Shown here piece after piece: positions 33,473-43,245 of a DNA stretch of 64,000 nt. This DNA comes from Flavobacteriales bacterium. Its GTDB lineage: Bacteria; Bacteroidota; Bacteroidia; Flavobacteriales_F; PHOS-HE28. The position numbers were made by a program, and so were the translations under genes. The notes beneath the pieces are model-generated. The model did no database searches. It saw only the letters and a list, made by a program, of their open reading frames with translations, and was not told where the DNA came from. Where the stretch lies: positions 62,001 through 126,000 of the forward strand of contig JAHBUK010000001.1 of the NCBI GenBank assembly GCA_019638115.1, written 5' to 3'. Within the stretch, counting starts at the first letter, position 1; the number at the start of each line of letters is the position of its first letter.

Positions 33473-34855
33473 TCAGTGGCTGTCCGCCTCCAGGAAATGC
33501 GCCGTGAAGTGCCTTAGGAACTTCGGCTCCTTGATGATGCGGTAGCCGCGAACCTTTTCCCGCGTGCGCATGATCTCCTCGAAGGTCTCGGCCACGTACT
33601 CCATGTGGCTCTGTGTGTATACGCGGCGCGGGATAGCGAGGCGCACAAGCTCCATGGGTGAGGGTTTCAATGAGCCATCGGGCAGGTAGGTGCCGAACAT
33701 GACGGAGCCGATCTCCACGCTCCGGATACCACCCAGCTTGTACAATTCGCACACCAGGGCCTGCCCGGGGTATTGGTCAGGAGGGATCTGCGGGTAAAGG
33801 GCCTTGGCATCGATGTAGACCGCGTGGCCTCCGATGGGGCGCATGAGGGGTACGCCGAGGCGGTGCAGCTTTTCGCCCACGAAGGTGGTGCTGCGGATGC
33901 GGTAGTCAAGGTAGTGCGGATCGAAGACCTCCTGCAGGCCGATGGCGATGGCCTCCATGTCGCGCCCGCTGAGGCCGCCGTAGGTGGTGAAGCCCTCGGT
34001 GATGATGAGCAGGTTGATGCAGGCCTCGGCCAGCGCCGCATCGCGCAGGGAGAGGAAACCGCCCATGTTGACGAGCGCGTCCTTCTTGGCGCTCATGATG
34101 GCGCCATCGGCCAGGGCGAACAGGCGCTGCGCGATGCCGCGGTAGGACAGTTCCTTCATCTCCTCCTCGCGGTGCTGGATGAACCAGCTGTTCTCGGCGA
34201 TGCGGCAGCAGTCCAGCAGGAGGGGCACGCAGTGGCGCTTGCAGATAGCGGCCACACCCTCGGCATTGGCCATGCTCACCGGTTGCCCGCCACCGCTGTT
34301 GTTGGTGACGGTGAGGATGACGGCGCCGACCTTGCCCTTGTGCTCTTTGAGCAGGTGGTCCAGCTCGGCCACGTCCATGTTGCCCTTGAAGGGGTGCTGG
34401 AGCGCCGGATCGCGGCCTTCGGCGATGGGGATGTCGATGGCAGTGGCACCGGTGAACTCGATGTTGGCGCGCGTGGTGTCGAAGTGGGTGTTGCTGATGA
34501 AGACCTTGCCCGGCCCGCCCAGGTGGCCGTAGAGGATGCGCTCTGCGGCGCGACCCTGGTGGGTGGGCAACACGTGCTCCATGCCGGTGAGGTCCTGCAC
34601 TTCGGCCAGCATGCGCTCCCAACTGCGCGAGCCAGCATAGGCCTCGTCGCCCTCCATCATGCCGGCCCATTGGTGCGCGCTCATGGCGCTGGTGCCGCTG
34701 TCGGTCATGAGGTCGATGATGACATCGCGCGAGCGCAGCAGGAAGGGGTTGTAGTGCGCGTCCTTGAGGTACGCCACACGTTCCGCCTCGGTGCTGAGGC
34801 CGATGGGTTCCACACTTTTGATGCGGAAGGGTTCGATGATGGTGCGGTGTATCAT
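33473..34855 (-). CDS. tnaA: Tryptophanase, paralog 2
   Basis: 460 residues from the ATG at 34855 (MIHRTIIEPFRIKSVEPIGL). Same motifs as paralog 1: SAKKDALVNMGGF with the PLP lysine, tryptophanase-type THFDTT and IRSVEIGS. The protein is very similar to paralog 1 throughout, while the DNA differs mainly at third codon positions except in the last 207 bases. Longer in-frame starts were not used because they run through the operator at 34891-34906. Between it and the upstream MarR gene (same strand) is only 79 bases. Two tryptophanases in one 12-kb stretch suggest indole or tryptophan use is important. Confidence 0.95.
   Translation of the reverse strand: MIHRTIIEPFRIKSVEPIGLSTEAERVAYLKDAHYNPFLLRSRDVIIDLMTDSGTSAMSAHQWAGMMEGDEAYAGSRSWERMLAEVQDLTGMEHVLPTHQGRAAERILYGHLGGPGKVFISNTHFDTTRANIEFTGATAIDIPIAEGRDPALQHPFKGNMDVAELDHLLKEHKGKVGAVILTVTNNSGGGQPVSMANAEGVAAICKRHCVPLLLDCCRIAENSWFIQHREEEMKELSYRGIAQRLFALADGAIMSAKKDALVNMGGFLSLRDAALAEACINLLIITEGFTTYGGLSGRDMEAIAIGLQEVFDPHYLDYRIRSTTFVGEKLHRLGVPLMRPIGGHAVYIDAKALYPQIPPDQYPGQALVCELYKLGGIRSVEIGSVMFGTYLPDGSLKPSPMELVRLAIPRRVYTQSHMEYVAETFEEIMRTREKVRGYRIIKEPKFLRHFTAHFLEADSH
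33494..33700 (-). repeat. Near-identical 3' tract shared with tryptophanase paralog 1
   Basis: Counterpart of 22967-23173 (offset 10527). Two mismatches in 207 bases; divergence becomes high just past 33700. Confidence 0.8.
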
Positions 34856-34890
34856 GGCAGTGTAGGTCGATCCGCGATGGAGCGCAGAGC

Positions 34891-34906
34891 GGGACAAAGC
34901 TGTCCG
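34891..34906 (-). promoter_or_regulatory. CGGA-N8-TCC(C) operator at the tryptophanase 2 promoter
   Basis: On the minus strand: CGGA-CAGCTTTG-TCCC, 36 bases before the ATG at 34855. The 15-base core is identical to that at tryptophanase 1, though flanking DNA differs, so it is under selection. The spacer is a one-mismatch -7 box, as at the oxidase operon promoter. Confidence 0.55.
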
Positions 34907-34934
34907 GAATGAAGCCAGCGGGGGGTGACGGACG

Positions 34935-35516
34935 TCAGGCCAGCTCATGCTCCGGACAATCCGTCCGCAGCTCCGCCAGCGCAAGATCCTTCCGCAGCAG
35001 CATGCAATGGTGTTTCCCCTGCCGGTCGCCCCGGTAGTGCGCGCAGGACCAGCACATGCGTTGCACCTGTACATCGCCGCTGGAGAGCAACGCTTCCAAC
35101 AGGCGCATCAAGGCCAGGAGCATCGTTTCCCGTTCGCGTACGGGCAGCGTGGCCAGTGCTGCCGCGAAGGGTTCCGCGGCGGGCAGGTGCCTGCGGCCCG
35201 CAGCGGTGAGGTGCAGGGTATGGCTTCGGCCGTCGTGCAGATCTGGCTCGCGGGCCAGCAGGCCACGGTCCACCAGCAGTTTCACGCTATCGCTCACGGT
35301 GGGCTTGGTCACTTGCAGTTCTTCGGCCAAGCGGGCCACACCCACGGACTGCCCGGCATGGTCCGCCACGAAACCCAGGATGCGCAACTGCAGCGGACTG
35401 AGGCCCGAGCCGGTGGCCTCCTCCCAACGCATGGCGCGCGACACCTCACCGATGCGCTCCAACAGGCGCGCCAGGTGGGCGTTCAGGGGATCGTCGCTGT
35501 GCGGCATGCGGGCCAT
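34935..35516 (-). CDS. MarR-family regulator with a cysteine-rich C-terminal tail
   Basis: 193 residues. Winged helix-turn-helix at about residues 38-105 (LSPLQLRILGFVADHAGQSVGVARLAEELQVTKPTVSDSVKLLVDRGLL, DGRSHTLHLTAAGRR). The tail has C154-x2-C157, HHC near 169 and DCPEH near 188, which could bind zinc or an iron-sulfur cluster. Usual MarR proteins stop near 150 residues, so the tail is an addition. A GTWAGG-N3-CCTWAC-type operator lies at 35885-35899 between two neighbouring genes. Thiol or metal sensing is likely. Confidence 0.85.
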   Translation of the reverse strand: MARMPHSDDPLNAHLARLLERIGEVSRAMRWEEATGSGLSPLQLRILGFVADHAGQSVGVARLAEELQVTKPTVSDSVKLLVDRGLLAREPDLHDGRSHTLHLTAAGRRHLPAAEPFAAALATLPVRERETMLLALMRLLEALLSSGDVQVQRMCWSCAHYRGDRQGKHHCMLLRKDLALAELRTDCPEHELA

Positions 35517-35587
35517 GGCGGAAAGGTATCGTACACGACGGGACCCGGCCGCGCGGACCGGGTCCCGGTGCGTTACGCATGGGCGCT

Positions 35588-35824
35588 TCAGCCCTTCACA
35601 TCGGCCATGCTGGCGCCGTGGTTGATGTGCAACACATCACCGCCGACCACCAGCGCGGGTACGCTCTTCACGCCAGCGGCCTCGGCCTCGGCGATGCGGC
35701 CGCGCTCCTGGCCCAGGTGTACATGTTCCACTTCGTAGCGACTGCGGTCCACCAGTTCGGTGATACGATCCTCAGCGTTGATGCACACCGGGCATCCGGC
35801 GTGGTAGAAGACTGCCTTTTCCAT
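35588..35824 (-). CDS. Small thioredoxin-fold protein with CPVC motif
   Basis: 78 residues from the ATG at 35824 (MEKAVFYHAGCPVC). CPVC at residues 11-14, then a cis-Pro segment (GVKSVPALVV, with Pro56), typical of glutaredoxin-like or thioredoxin-like proteins. Length shows a minimal fold. It is read away from the DUF2024 gene, from a shared intergenic region with a MarR-type operator. It may reduce or sense disulfides in the same system. Confidence 0.88.
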   Translation of the reverse strand: MEKAVFYHAGCPVCINAEDRITELVDRSRYEVEHVHLGQERGRIAEAEAAGVKSVPALVVGGDVLHINHGASMADVKG

Positions 35825-35884
35825 GTTCTTCGGTTTTAAGGGTTGATGTGATCGGGTGGGGACGTCCTTCCCGGGACAAATATA

Positions 35885-35904
35885 GTTAGGTTTCCTTACT
35901 TTTG
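35885..35904. promoter_or_regulatory. MarR-type operator between divergent genes, with a -7 box
   Basis: GTTAGG-TTT-CCTTAC (35885-35899) is a near-perfect inverted repeat in the style of MarR sites. TACTTTTG (35897-35904), an exact -7 box, overlaps it and points to the DUF2024 gene 22 bases on. Probable target of the MarR gene at 34935. Confidence 0.6.
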
Positions 35905-35926
35905 TCCCGGTCGATCCATCGAAGCC

Positions 35927-36283
35927 ATGAAACACCTTCTCACCCTCCTGCCGGCCCTCCTGATCGGGATGGCCGCGCAGGCCCAACAACGCAACAACAT
36001 GAACGAGCAGACGAAAGCGGCCGAAGTGGCCGTATGGGACACCTACGTCACCCGCAAGGACGGCCGGGTGATGCACTTCGACATCATCGCGCCGAGCAGC
36101 CAGCGCGACACGGCCGTTATCCACGGCTATGGACGCGCCTACCTCGAGAGCAAGGGTGAAGGTGGGCAGTCGCTCACGGCGAAAGAGTGCCGCTTCTGCC
36201 ACGTACGCGTGCTACAGCCCAAGTGGGAGGCCGACATCCGGCGCCAGGGCTACTTCATCCTGGAGATGGAGAACTGCGACTGA
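35927..36283 (+). CDS. DUF2024-family protein with an N-terminal export signal
   Basis: 118 residues. A signal peptide (MKHLLTLLPALLIGMAAQAQ) precedes the DUF2024 core: VWDTYVTRKDGRVMHFDIIAP, HGYGRAYLESKGEGGQSLTAKECRFCHV and GYFILEMENC. The CxxC and terminal Cys are family features. Most family members lack a signal peptide, so export here is unusual. Function of the domain is unknown; the MarR-type site and CxxC partner suggest a redox role. Confidence 0.9.
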   Translation: MKHLLTLLPALLIGMAAQAQQRNNMNEQTKAAEVAVWDTYVTRKDGRVMHFDIIAPSSQRDTAVIHGYGRAYLESKGEGGQSLTAKECRFCHVRVLQPKWEADIRRQGYFILEMENCD

Positions 36284-36288
36284 CGGCG

Positions 36289-37206
36289 CTACCACGCGAA
36301 CCGCCCCTGCATGGCCTCCAGCTCCTGCACGAGGTCGGCTTTGCGTTCCGGCTGGATCCCCTGTAGCCGTGCATCACGCGGTACCTTCAGGCTGAGCAGC
36401 TCCAGGTGCTGGTCCACGAAAAGGAACTCCAGCTTGGGATAGAGCGTGCGCAGGGCCTCCACCAGGTCCAGCACGGAGAGGTCATGGTCCACGAGGTCGA
36501 AGATGCCGGAAAGTGGTGTACCATGCACCAAGGCACCGAGCGTACCGATGACGCCATCGATGTGGATGAAGGGCCGCTGCTGGAGCCCGCTGCCACTGAT
36601 GGAGATGCGGCCCTTGTGATGCGCCTCGAAGAGGAAGCGGTTGATGACGGCATCGAAGCGCACGCTGCGGCCTGCGCCGTAGACGTTGCCCAGGCGCAGG
36701 ATCGTCACCGAGCGGTCGTCCATCAGGCGCTCCATGTGCGTTTCGCCGCGCCACTTGCTGTGGCCGTATGCTGAACGCGGAGCGGGCCGCACCCCGCTGT
36801 TCGCCGCAGCCTCACCCGAACCGTACACCGCTGTGCTGCTCAGGTACACCACGCACGCATCGGGTGCCACATCCTCGATGGCGTAGACCATCTCCGCCGT
36901 GCCCCAGTGGTTCACTTGCTCGAAGTGGTGGTGCCCCGCATCGGCGAAAGGGGTGGTGACCTTGGCCGCCAGATGGAACACACGGTCCATGCCGGCCAGC
37001 TCCTTCCGCAGCTTGCGCGAGTCAAGGATGTCGCCCTGCACGAAACGCACAGGCACCCTGCCCATGCGCGGCCCCATGAAGAGGCCGTGATGTCCCCGGC
37101 TCAGGTCGTCGTACACCACCAGCTCGGTGATGCGCTCATCCGTGGATAGTGCGGCCACAAGTTCCGCACCGATATAGCCGGCCCCGCCGGTGATCGCGAT
37201 CTTCAT
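36289..37206 (-). CDS. NAD-dependent epimerase/dehydratase
   Basis: 305 residues, extended short-chain dehydrogenase. Nucleotide motif GGAGYIGAEL at residues 7-16, then DDLSRGH, the Ser/Thr segment YLSSTAVYGSG and the YxxxK pair in SAYGHSKWRGE. Likely acts on a nucleotide sugar. It overlaps the upstream CysH-like gene by 4 bases. Specific substrate not determinable. Confidence 0.9.
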   Translation of the reverse strand: MKIAITGGAGYIGAELVAALSTDERITELVVYDDLSRGHHGLFMGPRMGRVPVRFVQGDILDSRKLRKELAGMDRVFHLAAKVTTPFADAGHHHFEQVNHWGTAEMVYAIEDVAPDACVVYLSSTAVYGSGEAAANSGVRPAPRSAYGHSKWRGETHMERLMDDRSVTILRLGNVYGAGRSVRFDAVINRFLFEAHHKGRISISGSGLQQRPFIHIDGVIGTLGALVHGTPLSGIFDLVDHDLSVLDLVEALRTLYPKLEFLFVDQHLELLSLKVPRDARLQGIQPERKADLVQELEAMQGRFAW

Positions 37207-37883
37207 TGGTCAACTTGCGTTGTGCCTTCCTTCACCAACTCCGTGTTCAACCCGCACTCCGTCTTGTTCAGCCCGAACCAGCGGCTGGTGCGTTCATCGT
37301 AGCCGTCCATCAGCTTTCGGGTGCAGGGCTCGCAGCCGATGCTGCCATAGCCCTCGGCCTCCAGCGGATGTTCCGGCAGGTCGTGCGCCTTGCGGTACTC
37401 GAAGACCATGCGCGCGTTCCAGTCCAGCATGGGGTGGTAGCGCAGGCAGCCGAAGCCGGCGGGCTGCTCCACCTGCATGGCGCGGCGTGCAGCGCTCTGG
37501 TCGGCACGCACACCGTTGATCCACACATCGTACTCGGCAAGCACCCTTTCCAAGGGTTGCACCTTGTTCAGGTGGCAGCAGCGATCGGGATCCCAGGTGT
37601 ACATGAGCGCACCGCTGGCATCGCGCTGCTGGCTCTTGGGCACAGCGGGCCGCAGGCCGATGAACCGCAGACCAAGGCGCTCCTTCAGCACATCGCGAAA
37701 GCGCAGCGTCTCCGGGAAAAGGTATCCGGTATCCACGTAGTAGACCGGAATGTGCGCATCGATCCGCGACAGCATGTGCAGCATGGGCACGCTATGCCCT
37801 TGGAAGCTGGTGCTGGCGAAAAGGGTCTTGCCTTCGGCTTGGAAGGCCTGGACACGATCGCGGAAAGCGTCGAAGGTGGGCAT
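37203..37883 (-). CDS. cysH: Phosphoadenylyl/adenylyl-sulfate reductase (CysH type)
   Basis: 226 residues from the ATG at 37883 (MPTFDAFRDRVQAF); a start at 37919 is possible. PAPS reductase fold: STSFQGHSVPMLHML, VDTGYLFPET, CCHLNKV and GCEPCTRK: the CC...CxxC set of [4Fe-4S] APS reductases. The C-terminal KTECGLN holds the catalytic Cys. It forms sulfite in sulfate assimilation. No other cys genes are visible here. It overlaps the epimerase gene by 4 bases. Confidence 0.88.
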   Translation of the reverse strand: MPTFDAFRDRVQAFQAEGKTLFASTSFQGHSVPMLHMLSRIDAHIPVYYVDTGYLFPETLRFRDVLKERLGLRFIGLRPAVPKSQQRDASGALMYTWDPDRCCHLNKVQPLERVLAEYDVWINGVRADQSAARRAMQVEQPAGFGCLRYHPMLDWNARMVFEYRKAHDLPEHPLEAEGYGSIGCEPCTRKLMDGYDERTSRWFGLNKTECGLNTELVKEGTTQVDQ

Positions 37884-37946
37884 GGGCGCAAAGGTGGCCA
37901 ATGCACGTGGCATCCACACCTGACGAGCAGCAGGCGAATGATATCG

Positions 37947-38792
37947 TCAATACGTCCCCGGCACCGCTTCATCCACCACCAGGATGAAGTCCGCCTTGCC
38001 TTTGTGCTCCGCTTCGAGCTTGCTCGCATCGGCCTGTGTGGTCGTGGCGATCGTCACGATGCGAAGCTCCGGTCGCGCGCGCTTCAAGTACCAGCTGATG
38101 CCCTCGTAGTTGTCCGAGTGGTAGGTACCGTTGAAGTGCAGGAAGCGTGTACCAGGCTTGAAGTTCGCGAGGATGAAGTGCGCCATGGTGGCATCCTTCA
38201 GGGCCTGCGCCTTGGGCATGGTGGGGCTGGCATGTCCGTGGCCCATGTCCAGCATCGCTTTGTAGCCGGGAAGCTCGGGATCGTAAGCGATGGGCAGCGG
38301 AGCGATCCACTCTTTCTCCACATCGGGCAGTGTATCGAGCGCCTCGAATCCGCCCTTGTACACCATGCTCGCATAGCGGCGCGGCACGTTGGTGGCGATG
38401 AAGCGCAGGCCCTTTTCCTTGGCCAGTTCCACCATCGGTGCGTAGTCGCTGTGGTTCTTCCACAGGCGCACCAGCGTATCGAAGGCGGCCTGGTCGATCT
38501 GGCCGCGCAGGTAGCGGTCCAGTGTGGCCTGGTCATCGGCCTCGATCATCTCGGCGCCCATGGCGAGCGGAGCCTTCGCGGCCAACTCGCGCGCCACCAC
38601 GAGTTGCAGCCAGTGTGCGATGGCACTGTTGTGCTGCTCGCCGAAAAGGATCACATCGGCCGCGCCGAGCGACTTCATGAAAGCCTTGTGATTGGCGGGC
38701 TTGCCTTGGCCGGTGAAGAGGCGGTAGGCGACGGGATCTTGGGCCTGAAGGAAACCGCAGAGGAACAGGAATGGCAGGAGGATGCTTCGCAT
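37947..38792 (-). CDS. ChaN-family (heme-binding lipoprotein-like) protein
   Basis: 281 residues. Signal peptide (MRSILLPFLFLCGFLQAQ). The Tiki/ChaN fold shows GEQHN near residue 52, AEMIEADDQ, ATNVPRRYAS and GTYHSDN. ChaN of Campylobacter binds heme; others may be proteases. It lacks a lipobox, so it should be soluble in the periplasm. The gene stands alone, 27 bases past the next minus gene start region. Confidence 0.88.
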   Translation of the reverse strand: MRSILLPFLFLCGFLQAQDPVAYRLFTGQGKPANHKAFMKSLGAADVILFGEQHNSAIAHWLQLVVARELAAKAPLAMGAEMIEADDQATLDRYLRGQIDQAAFDTLVRLWKNHSDYAPMVELAKEKGLRFIATNVPRRYASMVYKGGFEALDTLPDVEKEWIAPLPIAYDPELPGYKAMLDMGHGHASPTMPKAQALKDATMAHFILANFKPGTRFLHFNGTYHSDNYEGISWYLKRARPELRIVTIATTTQADASKLEAEHKGKADFILVVDEAVPGTY

Positions 38793-39033
38793 GGTACGAA
38801 GGTGCGCAACGTACCGATATCGTAGTCCGGGACACTAACCCCGCCAGCATACAACCGTGAATGGACGTGCATGAACGTCAATAAGCCGGTCGATGAGGCC
38901 TTGGCCAAAGTGGCCCAGGGATCCCCCATACACGTGCATTTCCGTCCATTCCCGATTTCCTCTTCGCACGCTGGCCACGGCAACAATAGGTCGGGGTGAC
39001 CATGGATCAGTTCCGATCCGGCAAGTACACGCA
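38793..39033. other. Gap of 241 bases with a loose inverted repeat
   Basis: GAATGGACG (38859-38867) and CGTCCATTC (38943-38951) are reverse complements and ACGTGCAT occurs next to each (38865-38872, 38932-38939). It may be the footprint of a repeat element. No gene seen. Confidence 0.35.
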
Positions 39034-39765
39034 TCAACGCAAGAGCAGGTACAAGCCCGCCGCCAGCGAACTGCCAACTATCGGACCCACGATGGGCACC
39101 CAGGCATACGCCCAATCGTTTCGTTCACCGATGCACAGGATGGCATGCACCAAACGCGGTCCCAGGTCGCGGGCAGGATTGATCGCGTAGCCCGTGGTGC
39201 CGCCCAGCGACAGGCCGATCACCCACACCAACAGCGCCACAGGTAACGCGCCAATGGAGCCGAGCCCCAAGGCCACCTCATCCGTGCCATTGATCTTCAA
39301 GCTGGGACCCACCATGAACAGCACGGTGAACACGAGCACGAAGGCGCCCACCCCTTCGCTGATAAGGTTGCTGAGCGGCTTTCGTATCGCAGGTGCGGTG
39401 CAGAAGCACGCATGCTTCGCTACGGGGTTATGCGTGGCCGCAAAGTGGTCCTTGTGCGTGAGCCACACCAGGAAGGCTCCGGCCATGGCGCCAAGCAGTT
39501 GCGCAAGGGCATAGAGCGGCACATCCTCCCACGCGAACTTGCCGCTGATGGCCAGCCCAATGCTGACGGCCGGATTGAGGTGCGCACCACTGAAGGGCCC
39601 GGCCACCACCACGCCCACGAACACGGCCAAGGCCCATCCGGTGGTGATCACGATCCAGCCGGAGCCGTGGCCTTTGGTGCCATCGAGCAGCACGTTGGCC
39701 ACCACGCCGTTGCCGAGGAGGATGAGGAGCATGGTGCCGAGGAATTCCGCGATGAATGGTGTCAT
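39034..39765 (-). CDS. glpF: Glycerol facilitator / aquaglyceroporin
   Basis: 243 residues, six helices. Both NPA loops present: HLNPAVSIG and INPARDLGPR. The Asp after the second NPA box (NPARD) marks glycerol-conducting channels. Third gene of the glpD-glpK-glpF cluster, 145 bases after glpK, separated by the palindromic repeat at 39801-39897. Confidence 0.94.
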   Translation of the reverse strand: MTPFIAEFLGTMLLILLGNGVVANVLLDGTKGHGSGWIVITTGWALAVFVGVVVAGPFSGAHLNPAVSIGLAISGKFAWEDVPLYALAQLLGAMAGAFLVWLTHKDHFAATHNPVAKHACFCTAPAIRKPLSNLISEGVGAFVLVFTVLFMVGPSLKINGTDEVALGLGSIGALPVALLVWVIGLSLGGTTGYAINPARDLGPRLVHAILCIGERNDWAYAWVPIVGPIVGSSLAAGLYLLLR

Positions 39766-39800
39766 GGTCGGTCGGTTTGCAGATAGGTTTCAGGTTCGCA

Positions 39801-39897
39801 CCGGCAGCGTCGACCCTCCGGGTCGACCCACGGTGCGTTACCAATAGGCATTTGTGGATGGTCGACCCGGAGGGTCGACAGTGCCGGAGGCAGGATC
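39801..39897 (+). repeat. Large inverted repeat made of two 19-bp GTCGACCC palindromes
   Basis: GTCGACCCTCCGGGTCGAC (39809-39827) and its exact reverse complement (39861-39879) are each palindromic and face each other. Outer CCGGCA (39801) and TGCCGG (about 39892) also pair. About 28 of 32 bases per arm match. It could fold as a cruciform or act as a mobile repeat. It lies between glpK and glpF and may set the level of glpF transcript. Confidence 0.75.
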
Positions 39898-39910
39898 AAA
39901 CTAGCCGTGG

Positions 39911-41407
<1,497 letters not shown>

Positions 41408-41493
41408 GCGAGGGATGAAGATGGCGAAAGGAACTGGAGCAAGCATCTGATGAACCACAGGCAGCGCGCCCTGCGGCGCTTTTGGAATGCTAG

Positions 41494-41592
41494 CCGCAGA
41501 TGACGCAGATGTCGCAGATGAATGCACCGATCCAAAGGGCAAATGACTGGATCACATGAAGACCCCATCTGCGCTATCTGCGTCATCTGCGG
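41494..41592 (+). repeat. Inverted repeat, CGCAGATGA family, copy 2
   Basis: Left arm 41494-41520 (CCGCAGATGACGCAGATGTC...) and right arm 41566-41592 match as reverse complements at 25 of 27 bases around a 45-base loop. It fills most of the glpD-glpK gap. The same family is at 5037-5138. Confidence 0.78.
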
Positions 41593-41627
41593 CCCCAAGT
41601 ATCACCTCCTGCGGCATACGGGTTGGT

Positions 41628-43196
41628 TCAAGCGTTCATCCGGTAACCAGCGGTGAGCGCAGCGAACGCGGCGAGCTGCTCCGCGACCCACGCTTCATCC
41701 TTGCCCAGTTCCCGGGCCATCAGGGCCGCCACTTTCGGTGCGGCTTCCAACGCGGCCGTTGCATCCAGGAAGAGCAGCCGCACCCGGCGTGCCAGCACAT
41801 CCTCCACGGTGCAGGCCATCTCGTGGCGTACGGCGAAGAGCACCTCGGCCAGGGTGTAGGGGAAGGACGGATGCAGGCGCTCACCCATGGCGGGATCGGC
41901 GGCGATCATCGCGCGGATCACCTCGGCATCGCTGCCGTAGCAGGCCAGATGGTCCGTTGCGGACGAGGGCGTGACCGGCTTGCCGTGGATGGGCAGATCC
42001 GCCGTGATACATGGCCCCGTCTTCAGACCAAAGCGTGCCACGGCTTGGTCCAGCACATCCTCGGTCATGCTGCGGTAGGTGGTCCACTTGCCGCCGATGA
42101 GCGACACCAGCCCGCTGTCGGCGATCAGCACACGGTGCCCGCGCGAGATCTCTGCCGTGCGTTGGCCTTCGCGCTGTTTGGCCAGGGGGCGCAGACCGGC
42201 GTACATGCTGAGCACATCGGCACGGTTGGGCTTGCGGGTGAGGTAGCGGCCTACGGTCTCCAGCACGAAGTCGATCTCCTCCTCCAGAGGTTTGGGCTCC
42301 TCGCTCACGGCATCCACGGGGATGTCGGTGGTGCCCACCACCAGCTTGCCCAACCAGGGGATGGCGAAGAGCACGCGGCCATCGGGTGTGCGCGGGATCA
42401 TCAGTGCGTCATCGCCGGGCAGGAAGGACCGGTCCAGCACCAGGTGGATGCCCTGGCTCGGAACGATGTGGTCGCGGTCGTCACGGCTGTCCATGGCGAG
42501 GATGGTGTTGGTGAACACGCCCGTGCAGTTGATCACCACTTTTCCATGCAGGCTGTGTCTCGTGCCAGCGAGTGCATCCTCCGCTTCCACGCCCGTCACG
42601 CGGCCGTCGTTGTCCTTCAGCAGGCCGATGACCCGCATGTGGTTGAGCACACATGCACCATGATCGGCAGCCGTACGCGCCATGGCCACGGCCAGGCGCG
42701 CATCATCGAACTGGCCGTCGTGGTAGAGGATGCCACCGCGCAACCCATCGGGTACGGCACCGGTCAGGCGACGCAGGGTCTCCTCACGTCCCAGCCAGCG
42801 CGTGCTGCCCAGCCGCAGTCCACCGGCCAGTGTGTCGTACAGGCCGAGCCCGATCCGGTACCACGCACGTTCCCACCAGCGGTAGCAGGGGATCACGAAC
42901 GCTTGGTCGTGGCACAGGTGCGGGGCATTGCGCAGCAAGCGGCCGCGTTCGCGCAGCGCTTCACGCACCAGCGCCACCTGCCCTTGCGCGAGGTAGCGCA
43001 CGCCGCCATGCACCAGTTTGGTACTACGGCTGCTGGTGCCCTTGGCGAAGTCGTGCGCTTCCAGGAGCACGGTGCGCAGACCGCGTGTGGCGGCATCCAC
43101 GGCCACGCCCAGCCCGCTGGCACCACCGCCGATGACGATCATATCCCAGGGGCCTGGTTCGTCCTGAAGGCGTTGGAGTTGGATGGCGCGTTGCAT
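41628..43196 (-). CDS. glpD: Glycerol-3-phosphate dehydrogenase, FAD-dependent
   Basis: 522 residues from the ATG at 43196 (MQRAIQLQRL). FAD site at residues 20-40 (DMIVIGGGASGLGVAVDAATRG) and family motifs SSRSTKLVHGGVRYL and GGKWTTYR. The membrane-bound respiratory form that oxidises glycerol 3-phosphate to dihydroxyacetone phosphate and feeds quinones. First gene of the cluster; gap of 220 bases before glpK holds the repeat at 41494-41592. It is divergent from the UDG-like gene. Confidence 0.96.
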   Translation of the reverse strand: MQRAIQLQRLQDEPGPWDMIVIGGGASGLGVAVDAATRGLRTVLLEAHDFAKGTSSRSTKLVHGGVRYLAQGQVALVREALRERGRLLRNAPHLCHDQAFVIPCYRWWERAWYRIGLGLYDTLAGGLRLGSTRWLGREETLRRLTGAVPDGLRGGILYHDGQFDDARLAVAMARTAADHGACVLNHMRVIGLLKDNDGRVTGVEAEDALAGTRHSLHGKVVINCTGVFTNTILAMDSRDDRDHIVPSQGIHLVLDRSFLPGDDALMIPRTPDGRVLFAIPWLGKLVVGTTDIPVDAVSEEPKPLEEEIDFVLETVGRYLTRKPNRADVLSMYAGLRPLAKQREGQRTAEISRGHRVLIADSGLVSLIGGKWTTYRSMTEDVLDQAVARFGLKTGPCITADLPIHGKPVTPSSATDHLACYGSDAEVIRAMIAADPAMGERLHPSFPYTLAEVLFAVRHEMACTVEDVLARRVRLLFLDATAALEAAPKVAALMARELGKDEAWVAEQLAAFAALTAGYRMNA

Positions 43197-43245
43197 GGTG
43201 CTGAAAGGTATGCTCCGGAAGATCACTCTTCTTTGCTTTGTCCCC

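Noticed and set aside
41408-41542. Extended start for glpK
   Set aside because: The upstream segment lies in the CGCAGATGA repeat; [16 protein letters not shown] at 41407 is the family start.
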